Below are positions 1 through 4,542 of a stretch of DNA of 21,226 nt, in pieces. Positions within the stretch are counted from its first letter, which is position 1; every line of letters begins with the position of its first letter. The translations under genes and the position numbers were made by a program. Source of the DNA: a virus; the IMG/VR virus record IMGVR_UViG_3300025646_000454, positions 1 to 21,226 of that record; one strand, given 5' to 3'. The notes beneath the pieces were generated by a model that was given only the letters and a program-made list of their open reading frames with translations, did no database searches and had not been told where the DNA came from.

Positions 1-5
1 GAAGA

Positions 6-158
6 ATGCAAACGATTAAAAAACCTACTATGAATCAGATGGACCAATTCCTCCGGATCGCAAACGCACGCCTACGTAAGATCTATCCAAACAAAGCCCA
101 GCGCCGAGCCTGGGCAGCGAAGATGTATGTAAGATGGGTGAGCCGCAAACAGAGCTAA
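6..158 (+). CDS. Small basic protein of unknown function (50 aa; start near window edge)
   Basis: Open frame from ATG at 6 to TAA at 156-158. The product is strongly basic (many Arg/Lys) with an aromatic/basic stretch near residues 27-45 that includes YPNKAQRRAW. Codon choice (ATC, CGC, GCA) resembles the other genes here. The frame is still open at the left edge, so the true start may lie upstream, or be the ATG at 30 or 39. I do not recognise the family. The charge would suit nucleic-acid binding, but that is only inference. It is followed by a roughly 140-nt noncoding stretch full of repeats. Confidence 0.5.
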   Translation: MQTIKKPTMNQMDQFLRIANARLRKIYPNKAQRRAWAAKMYVRWVSRKQS

Positions 159-161
159 TGC

Positions 162-269
162 GTACCAAAGTGGTACACAAAGTAAGGGTATAACCTTACG
201 ATGTTGTCACATAAGTAAGGTAATAGTGTGACAAAGTGTAAGATAAAAACACCACAAAGTGTAAAATAA
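162..269. repeat. Noncoding region with three palindromes and iteron-like repeats
   Basis: In order: a perfect palindrome GTACCA-AAG-TGGTAC (162-176); GTAAGG-6 nt-CCTTAC (182-199); TTGTCACA-15 nt-TGTGACAA (204-211/227-234), whose loop carries another GTAAGG; then a direct repeat ACAAAGTGTAAGATAA (231-246) and ACAAAGTGTAAAATAA (254-269), 15 of 16 bases identical with a 23-nt period. The core CAAAGT occurs four times (166, 178, 232, 255). No ORF explains it. It lies between two small genes and could hold operators, a replication origin or structured leader RNA for the 303-560 gene. Function is inference; the repeats are seen directly. Confidence 0.7.
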
Positions 270-302
270 CCCCCTAATGATGGGATTTAACACCAAAGAG
301 AG

Positions 303-560
303 ATGAAAACAAAAGCGCAACAACTTAACATCAAAGAGTTTCCATTTGAAATTAAGAATGAAAATGGAAAAGTGATTTACTATGAAAACGAAAACGGCTT
401 TTGGTGGAACATTGAATATGATTCAGATGGTAATAAGATTTACTCTGAAAACTTCCCAGATTATTCAAGGAAATGGAAATACGATTCTGATGGAAAGGAA
501 ATTTACTATGAGTTTAAAAGATGGAATGTATCGCATTACCTAAACACAAAAGAGAGATGA
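303..560 (+). CDS. Small protein with YDSDG-type repeats, unknown function (85 aa)
   Basis: ATG at 303 follows the sequence AAAGAGAG, which recurs immediately before the next gene at 549-556, supporting both starts. The protein carries three imperfect repeats of the form (N/D)G(K/N)xIYxE: near residues 21-28, 43-50 and 63-70. Two of them sit in YDSDG(N/K) units, and Trp/Tyr residues are abundant. Such short aromatic repeats recur in phage and bacterial hypothetical proteins and probably fold as small beta-strand modules, but I know of no assigned function. The gene is richer in A+T and in GAA/AAA/TAT codons than its neighbours, which hints at a separate origin. The TGA stop overlaps the next ATG (ATGA). 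Confidence 0.75.
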   Translation: MKTKAQQLNIKEFPFEIKNENGKVIYYENENGFWWNIEYDSDGNKIYSENFPDYSRKWKYDSDGKEIYYEFKRWNVSHYLNTKER

Positions 561-721
561 AGGACCATAAACCTAACCGAAGACGACGCAGAGCGATGCA
601 GCGCATCGGAGACAAGATAGCAGAACAGATATATAAACAAAGGGCAATAAAGAAAGCTAATGATACGGAAAAGGAAACACATCCGGGAGATACAGAAGTA
701 CCTGGAGATGCTAATGATTGA
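557..721 (+). CDS. Small Arg-rich protein of unknown function (54 aa)
   Basis: I start it at the ATG at 557, which overlaps the previous stop in an ATGA junction and is preceded by the same AAAGAGAG leader as the 303 gene. An in-frame ATG at 521 lies inside the previous gene and is less likely. The N-terminus is very basic (NRRRRRAMQRIGDK), followed by a helical-looking segment and an acidic, Gly/Pro-containing C-terminus. The last 62 nt overlap the next gene in another frame. No family recognised; an RNA- or DNA-binding role would fit the charge but is unproven. Confidence 0.5.
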   Translation: MKDHKPNRRRRRAMQRIGDKIAEQIYKQRAIKKANDTEKETHPGDTEVPGDAND

Positions 722-845
722 CAACGTCAATATGACGATTCAAGCAAGCCGCTTCGGCTGGACGCCGGAGCTGCAAAACCAAATTACTAACAGCGCACTC
801 CTGATCAGGAAGTACCAACGCAGGCTGCGATTAATCAAGATGTGA
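660..845 (+). CDS. Small basic helical protein of unknown function (61 aa)
   Basis: ATG at 660 gives a 61-residue product whose codons (ATC, TAC, CTG, GAG, AAG) match the major genes of the window. The first half overlaps the 3' end of the preceding ORF. In-frame ATGs at 708 and 714 are alternative starts that would reduce the overlap. The product is predicted mostly helical with basic ends (MIRKRKHIREIQ and RKYQRRLRLIK). The stop at 843-845 overlaps an ATG (TGATG). No function can be assigned. Confidence 0.5.
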   Translation: MIRKRKHIREIQKYLEMLMIDNVNMTIQASRFGWTPELQNQITNSALLIRKYQRRLRLIKM

Positions 846-904
846 TGGATATTATAGATTTGTGCAATAGAGATAAAGAAGAAAACGGAATAGAGAATGA
901 CTAA
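845..904 (+). CDS. Possible 19-residue acidic peptide
   Basis: An ATG overlapping the previous stop (TGATG) opens a 19-codon frame rich in Asp/Glu/Asn and ending at TAA 902-904, with 8 nt of overlap into the next gene. Context is the only support: every junction around it is an overlapping stop/start. It may be only a coupling ORF that carries ribosomes to the 897 start, or may not be translated. Confidence 0.25.
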   Translation: MDIIDLCNRDKEENGIEND

Positions 905-1073
905 AGACACTGCGCTACGAGAAGCATACGAAATCATATATGCAGCATTAGATAGAGCAAAAGAAGAAAACGCTCACATCCAATATCAATATGGTCTAGA
1001 AGACGCATTGGAAATACTAAACGACTATCGGGCTAGCCTGAAGTTCCAAGACACGATCAATGATAAGCGTTGA
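897..1073 (+). CDS. Small helical protein of unknown function (58 aa)
   Basis: ATG 897 to TGA 1071-1073. The composition is regular for a soluble helical protein, with Ala/Leu/Glu heptad-like stretches such as REAYEIIYAALDRAKEEN (residues 8-25) and LEDALEILNDY. Codon use matches the neighbours. It overlaps the following nuclease gene by 14 nt, consistent with a single operon. No family recognised. Confidence 0.55.
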   Translation: MTKDTALREAYEIIYAALDRAKEENAHIQYQYGLEDALEILNDYRASLKFQDTINDKR

Positions 1074-1596
1074 GATAGATAAAAACCTAAAGATTAGTAT
1101 ATGGAATGCTCTCCTGGAGCACTCCGTAGCTAATCGAGGAAAAGGAGACGGAACCCAGGAACAACAATACGTCGGCCTGCTAGGCGAATACACAGTAAAG
1201 GGACTGCTAGGAATAGACTACGAACAGCTCTCCGGCTTCGACGGAGGCTACGACCTAACCATCAAAGGAGCAAGAGTAGACATCAAAACAATGGGAAGGA
1301 CCGTGGATCCCCAGGACCACTACGTCAATAACTTCATAGCCTACCAGCAAGACTTTGACTGCGACTACTACATATTCTGCAGCATCAACAAGACGACAAG
1401 CATCCTGACGATCTGTGGATACCAAGACAAGAGAACGCTGCTAGAGGTCGCTGACTTCTTCCCGGAAGGAAGCGTAAGATACAGAGACGACGGTACCAAG
1501 TTTAAAATGAAGGCACCAACATACGAGATCAAAAACAGCGATCTAAAACCAATTAATGAAATAGAAGATATATGGAATCTCCAGGATCAGACCTGA
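1060..1596 (+). CDS. PD-(D/E)XK-type nuclease candidate (178 aa)
   Basis: The core reads as a restriction-endonuclease fold: an acidic residue in a predicted helix (GEYTVKGLLG, E43), then GGYDLTIKG (D65), a short turn, and VDIKT (D74-x-K76). This matches the E...D...(D/E)xK metal-binding layout. The fold is found in phage resolvases, Mrr-like enzymes and restriction nucleases acting on DNA. Substrate and exact family cannot be read from the sequence. It sits among small early genes with overlapping junctions on both sides, so it is probably expressed early, perhaps for host DNA degradation or replication-intermediate processing (inference). Length is typical for a single-domain member. Confidence 0.6.
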   Translation: MISVEIDKNLKISIWNALLEHSVANRGKGDGTQEQQYVGLLGEYTVKGLLGIDYEQLSGFDGGYDLTIKGARVDIKTMGRTVDPQDHYVNNFIAYQQDFDCDYYIFCSINKTTSILTICGYQDKRTLLEVADFFPEGSVRYRDDGTKFKMKAPTYEIKNSDLKPINEIEDIWNLQDQT

Positions 1597-1715
1597 TGCT
1601 TATAAACAAGCACAACTACAAAAGAATGGTAGACATCCTGGTCCAACTCTATATGAGAAACAAGCTCGCTCCAGACGAGCGAGAATTTGTTAGGGGATTA
1701 GTTGACTTTGAATAA
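1596..1715 (+). CDS. Small protein of unknown function (39 aa)
   Basis: ATG 1596 overlaps the previous stop (TGATG); stop TAA at 1713-1715. The sequence is amphipathic, with KRMVDILVQLYMRNK predicted helical, and has normal codon use for the window. No homolog is recognised. It closes the first tightly coupled gene run: the next 35 nt are noncoding and AT-rich. Confidence 0.45.
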   Translation: MLINKHNYKRMVDILVQLYMRNKLAPDEREFVRGLVDFE

Positions 1716-1734
1716 TTAATACACTACGTTCGAT

Positions 1735-1751
1735 ACAAACAAAAGGGACTA
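1735..1751 (+). promoter_or_regulatory. Repeated translation leader ACAAACAAAAGGGACTA
   Basis: This 17-nt sequence immediately precedes (and its last A begins) the ATG at 1751. A copy differing at one base lies at 3622-3638, just ahead of the ATG at 3642. The A-rich run followed by GGG/AGGA looks like a translation initiation region, and its conservation supports both starts. Confidence 0.55.
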
Positions 1752-1969
1752 TGAAAAACTACACACACCACTTCGACATCGACGGCATAGACATCTTCGC
1801 CGTCGTATGGTACGAACCAGGACAGGAAGGAAGCTATGAAGATCCATACATAGCACCGAGCCACGAGATAAGAACAATGTGGATCGGAGATCAACTACTT
1901 GATCCATCGACAGATCTCTTCTGCTACATAGAAGAGAAGATCCAAGAAGAACTCGGAACACCGATATGA
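1751..1969 (+). CDS. Conserved-looking small phage protein, unknown function (72 aa)
   Basis: Start chosen at ATG 1751 because it follows the repeated leader. The protein begins MKNYTHHFDIDG and continues with an acidic, aromatic stretch (WYEPGQEGSYEDPYIAPSHE) and a probable C-terminal helix. Compact proteins of this layout (beta strand, PG turn, acidic loop) occur as hypothetical proteins in many phages. I cannot name a function. The TGA stop is at 1967-1969, four bases before the next ATG. Confidence 0.6.
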   Translation: MKNYTHHFDIDGIDIFAVVWYEPGQEGSYEDPYIAPSHEIRTMWIGDQLLDPSTDLFCYIEEKIQEELGTPI

Positions 1970-1972
1970 TAG

Positions 1973-2248
1973 ATGGATGGTTTTGCTACCTATGCTCTAC
2001 GGGAGCAACTGATTATTATCGGAGAGATGATCAAAGACAACTCCGACAACCTTACTGCAGTACTACAACTCGAAGCGATGTACGCAGCGATCAGCTTCTG
2101 TATGACATCGATCGAAAAGATAGAGCGAAGGATCCTGGAGGCACAGATCAAGAACGGTCACCTGGAGATTGACATCAGGCAACTCCGGAAGGAAAACAAG
2201 GAACTCAAAAACAGGATCGAGGAATTACTAACAAGAGTGCAGCTATAA
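1973..2248 (+). CDS. Coiled-coil protein of unknown function (91 aa)
   Basis: An almost entirely helical protein. Residues about 45-90 form a strong coiled coil (IEKIERRILEAQIKNGHLEI, then LRKENKELKNRIEELLTRVQ) with Leu/Ile spaced in heptads, so it probably dimerises or binds a partner. I chose ATG 1973 over the competing frame starting at 1966, whose product has irregular composition. The stop codon sits in the loop of a terminator hairpin, so this is the last gene of the first transcription unit. Function unknown. Confidence 0.6.
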   Translation: MDGFATYALREQLIIIGEMIKDNSDNLTAVLQLEAMYAAISFCMTSIEKIERRILEAQIKNGHLEIDIRQLRKENKELKNRIEELLTRVQL

Positions 2249-2265
2249 AAAGCTGCATTTTTTTT
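2238..2265 (+). terminator. Intrinsic terminator ending the first gene block
   Basis: TGCAGCT (2238-2244), a 6-nt loop and AGCTGCA (2251-2257) form a perfect 7-bp stem followed by eight T residues. The stop codon of the preceding gene (2246-2248) lies in the loop. This is a textbook Rho-independent terminator for the + strand. Confidence 0.9.
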
Positions 2266-2293
2266 GCATAAGTTCTGAAATTCAGTATATTAG
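2264..2293 (+). promoter_or_regulatory. Candidate Bacteroidetes-type promoter for the sigma factor gene
   Basis: TTG (2264-2266), 19 nt, then TATATTAG (2286-2293), which matches the Bacteroidetes -7 box TAnnTTTG at five of six defined positions; the -33 TTG has near-ideal spacing. It lies right after the terminator and about 35 nt ahead of the ATG at 2329, so the downstream block would begin here. The consensus is established knowledge; promoter activity is inferred. Confidence 0.5.
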
Positions 2294-2328
2294 TTGCGTG
2301 ATGGTAAGATTATTGCACACACTACCTA

Positions 2329-2844
2329 ATGGAACTGCTAGAGCTGCTTGCAGCGAAACATAAAGATTGGCTACAAATGGCCTATAGCTTCGGACTCCAA
2401 ACAGAGGATGCCGAAGACCTGGTGCAGGATATGTACATTAAGATGTACAATATGTCTCAAACCAAAGAATTCATACCAGCAGAACGGACCTACCTATTCT
2501 ACGTATACATCACGCTCCGTAACTTGTTCTACGACAACAAGAAAGCAGAGGTACCCACACAAGATATAACGACACTGCATCTAGCAATAGATGAAGAACC
2601 TGAAAACGACAAGGAAGCACTTGAGGTGCTCCTAGATAAGATGAGCCAATGCGTCGAAGACCTGCATTGGTACGATAAGAAGATCTTCGAGATCTACTAC
2701 GGAAGAGGAGAAACGATCCGGCAATTAAGTAAAGGAAGCAAGATCAGCTCAAGTTCAATATTTAACACTATAAAGAATGTCCGAGAAACAATCAAAACCA
2801 AGTGCGAAGAAGAGTACAAAGACTACACCAAAGAAGACCTCTAA
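2329..2844 (+). CDS. Sigma-70-family (ECF-like) RNA polymerase sigma factor
   Basis: A 171-residue protein with the two-domain layout of small sigma factors. Region 2 lies at about residues 10-72, including EDAEDLVQDMYIKMYNM (26-42) and YITLRNLFYDNKK, equivalent to the core-binding and -10-recognition helices. After an acidic linker (residues 77-105), a region-4-like helix-turn-helix occupies about 112-158 (GETIRQLSKGSKISSSSIFN). It would bind host RNA polymerase core and redirect it to phage promoters. It is the first gene after a terminator and a host-type promoter, as expected for a regulator of a later gene class. Region 2 is divergent, so a non-sigma HTH regulator of the same superfamily is possible. 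It overlaps the next gene by 68 nt. Confidence 0.75.
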   Translation: MELLELLAAKHKDWLQMAYSFGLQTEDAEDLVQDMYIKMYNMSQTKEFIPAERTYLFYVYITLRNLFYDNKKAEVPTQDITTLHLAIDEEPENDKEALEVLLDKMSQCVEDLHWYDKKIFEIYYGRGETIRQLSKGSKISSSSIFNTIKNVRETIKTKCEEEYKDYTKEDL

Positions 2845-3208
2845 AGGACTAGGAGATACAATAGAGAAGGTAACCGAGGCTACCGGTATCAAAGCTGCTG
2901 TAGAATGGTTCAGTGAGGCCACAGGCATCGACTGTGGATGTGACGTAAGAAAGGAAAAGCTCAATAAGATATTCCCATACAAGAGCAGAGTGCTCTGCCT
3001 GGAACAGAGCGAGCACGAACAACTGAAATCATTCTTCGCTGAATTCAACGGAAGAGAAGTGCAGGAGAAATGGCAGGAGCCGCTCTCACGTATCCACGCA
3101 CGCATCTTCGAGCACAAGTACTACATACCCTGTACCTGTAGTCCAAAAGAATGGAACAGAGTGATCCAGGACCTCAAGAAGGTATACAAGGAGTATGAAG
3201 GAGCTTGA
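2777..3208 (+). CDS. Cys-containing conserved phage protein, unknown function (143 aa)
   Basis: The basic, Lys/Ser/Thr-rich N-terminus (residues 1-24) is probably disordered. Next come GLGDTIEKVTEATGIK and a second EATGI unit (34-38 and 47-51), then CGC (C53, C55) in DCGCDVRKEKLNKIFPYKS. Two more cysteines occur as CTC (119-121), with a fifth at C74, so a metal site is possible. From memory, the segment GLGDT...CGC..R...LN..FPY recurs in Flavobacteria phage proteins without a known function. The start at 2777 lies inside the sigma factor gene (68-nt overlap). A later start would cut the conserved block, since the next Met codons are far downstream. Confidence 0.65.
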   Translation: MSEKQSKPSAKKSTKTTPKKTSKGLGDTIEKVTEATGIKAAVEWFSEATGIDCGCDVRKEKLNKIFPYKSRVLCLEQSEHEQLKSFFAEFNGREVQEKWQEPLSRIHARIFEHKYYIPCTCSPKEWNRVIQDLKKVYKEYEGA

Positions 3209-3587
3209 TCTGTATAACATAATCAAGCTCTGCTACATCCCGGACCTTGAGAAAAGCGAGAAGCAATACTCCAGCTTCGACTGCTACTCCTTGAGATACA
3301 AAATGGACATTGAACTCAAGTGCCGGAGAACTCACTACGATGAACTGATCCTGGAAAAGAAGAAATACGAAGCGCTAATGAAAAGAGCGGAGGAGTTTGG
3401 AACTAGGGCCTTCTACATAAACAGTACGCCCAAGGGAATATACTCGTTCAATCTATCTGCACTGACAGACCTGGAGTGGGAAACGAAATACCTACCCAAG
3501 AAGACAGACTTCCCCGAGCGCTACCACATAGAAAAAGAGATAACAATGCTACCCATAGAATTAGCAACAAGATTAGATGAAGAATAA
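3195..3587 (+). CDS. Second small PD-(D/E)XK-like protein (130 aa)
   Basis: Residues 26-45 (SSFDCYSLRYKMDIELKCRR) place D29 on one strand and E40-x-K42 on the next, the spacing of a PD-(D/E)XK core; THYDELILEKKKYEALMKRA then forms the expected following helix. The rest is a small alpha/beta domain with INSTPKGIYSFNL near residues 75-87. From memory, this family is common in Bacteroidetes phages and mobile elements as a hypothetical protein. Nuclease activity is inference and the first helix with a catalytic acid is not obvious. It overlaps the preceding gene by 14 nt. Its TAA stop begins a possible -7 promoter box. Confidence 0.55.
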   Translation: MKELDLYNIIKLCYIPDLEKSEKQYSSFDCYSLRYKMDIELKCRRTHYDELILEKKKYEALMKRAEEFGTRAFYINSTPKGIYSFNLSALTDLEWETKYLPKKTDFPERYHIEKEITMLPIELATRLDEE

Positions 3588-3612
3588 ATTTGCGTAGTAA
3601 CTTAATAGTTAC
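3585..3612 (+). promoter_or_regulatory. Possible -7 box with adjacent palindrome (operator candidate)
   Basis: TAAATTTG (3585-3592) matches the Bacteroidetes -7 consensus TAnnTTTG exactly, though no good TTG lies at the -33 position. It is followed by GTAACT-TAAT-AGTTAC (3597-3612), a perfect 6-bp palindrome covering the expected transcription start, where a dimeric repressor could bind. The gap to the next gene (3588-3641) is one of the few in the window. Confidence 0.35.
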
Positions 3613-3621
3613 GTAATTAGA

Positions 3622-3638
3622 ACAAACAAAAAGGACTA
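3622..3638 (+). promoter_or_regulatory. Second copy of the repeated translation leader
   Basis: ACAAACAAAAAGGACTA, 16 of 17 bases identical to 1735-1751. It is followed by ACA and the ATG at 3642. The first codons after both copies are also similar (ATGAAA...TACAC), suggesting the two 5' ends share ancestry. Confidence 0.55.
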
Positions 3639-3641
3639 ACA

Positions 3642-3767
3642 ATGAAACAGTACACTTACAAAGACGTGATCAAGAGCTTCACGATCTTTATCCTAGCAAC
3701 GGTAGCATTCGCAATCATCAACGGCCTCCTCGAGCAGTGGGCACCAACAGGTTACAATGGCTTATAG
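3642..3767 (+). CDS. Small single-pass membrane protein (41 aa)
   Basis: The reading frame runs from ATG 3642, after the repeated leader, to TAG 3765-3767. Residues about 10-30 (IKSFTIFILATVAFAIINGLL) are hydrophobic enough for one transmembrane helix, with a short basic N-terminus (MKQYTYKDVIK), so it is probably an inner-membrane peptide. It might serve exclusion, lysis control or membrane anchoring, but nothing in the sequence decides. It overlaps the next gene by 11 nt. Confidence 0.6.
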   Translation: MKQYTYKDVIKSFTIFILATVAFAIINGLLEQWAPTGYNGL

Positions 3768-4542
3768 TAGAAAGATGATAAGACTCCTGGACGGAAGCCA
3801 GGAGGAGAAGCTGATACTAGAAGAGCAAGCAATAGATGACGACTTCTACTACGGCTACCTAGGAAAGGCTGCGCTCTCAAGCAGCAGCCTAAAGCAACTA
3901 CTGCAAAGCCCAAAGACATACCACTATATGCAGAAGTATGCCCAACAGGACACCAAGAGCCTCCTGATAGGAAAGCTCTTCCATTGGGCAATACTAGAGC
4001 CACACAAGATGGATGAGGTACAAGTGGTAGATGTGCAGAGCAGAAACGCCAAAGCCTTCAAAGAGGCAAAGGAGGAGCACGGCCAGGTGATCACAAAGAA
4101 GGAAGAAGAAGAGATCCGAAGGCTGCAAGATGCGATGCTCCGAAACGAAAAGGTGCTCTCTTTCCTAAAGGGAGCACAGTTCGAAGTACCCTGCGTCGAT
4201 ATGCTAGGAGGATATGCCTTCAGAGCAAAGGCCGACATCATCCAGGACGGACACATCATCGACCTAAAGACCACAACAGACCTGAACGCATTCAGATACA
4301 GCGCAAGGAAATACGGATACGATGTGCAGTGCTACATCTACTGCAACCTATTCGACATACCCTACACCAACTTCCACTTCGCAGCAATAGACAAAGGAAG
4401 CCTAGACATCGGAGTCTACCACGTGAGCGAGGAGTTCTACCTTGCTGGAAGAGAAAAGGTCCAGCAAGCACTTGAACGATACAAGAGCTTTTTTGTAGAC
4501 AAAAACGATATTGACAGTTATTATATAGAAGACACCTTATAA
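3757..4542 (+). CDS. RecE/exonuclease VIII-like PDDEXK nuclease (261 aa)
   Basis: The motif order fits the exodeoxyribonuclease VIII PDDEXK-like family (PF12684 type): SSSSLKQLLQSPKTYHY (41-57), GKLFHWAILEP with H76, an acidic E143 ahead of AKADII (D160), the catalytic IDLKTTTD (D169-x-K171), and YDVQCYIYC (Q191). Such enzymes resect double-stranded DNA 5' to 3' and usually work with a RecT/Erf/SSB annealing partner in phage recombination. No partner is visible in the window; it might lie outside or be supplied by the host. Length is normal for the isolated nuclease domain. Start at ATG 3757 overlaps the membrane peptide. The stop overlaps the next ATG (TAATGG). Confidence 0.85.
   Translation: MAYSRKMIRLLDGSQEEKLILEEQAIDDDFYYGYLGKAALSSSSLKQLLQSPKTYHYMQKYAQQDTKSLLIGKLFHWAILEPHKMDEVQVVDVQSRNAKAFKEAKEEHGQVITKKEEEEIRRLQDAMLRNEKVLSFLKGAQFEVPCVDMLGGYAFRAKADIIQDGHIIDLKTTTDLNAFRYSARKYGYDVQCYIYCNLFDIPYTNFHFAAIDKGSLDIGVYHVSEEFYLAGREKVQQALERYKSFFVDKNDIDSYYIEDTL

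Noticed and set aside
521-556. Upstream ATG at 521 for the 557 gene
   Set aside because: It lies inside the preceding gene; ATG 557 has the ATGA overlap and the shared AAAGAGAG leader.
1966-2172. ORF starting at ATG 1966 overlapping the previous stop
   Set aside because: The junction is typical, but the product is irregular (many Arg/Asp/Tyr, no secondary-structure pattern), while the overlapping frame from 1973 encodes a clear coiled coil.
3757-4542. RecE-like nuclease as part of a defence or toxin system
   Set aside because: The PDDEXK exonuclease family and neighbouring phage genes fit ordinary phage recombination; nothing around it looks like an antitoxin or defence partner.
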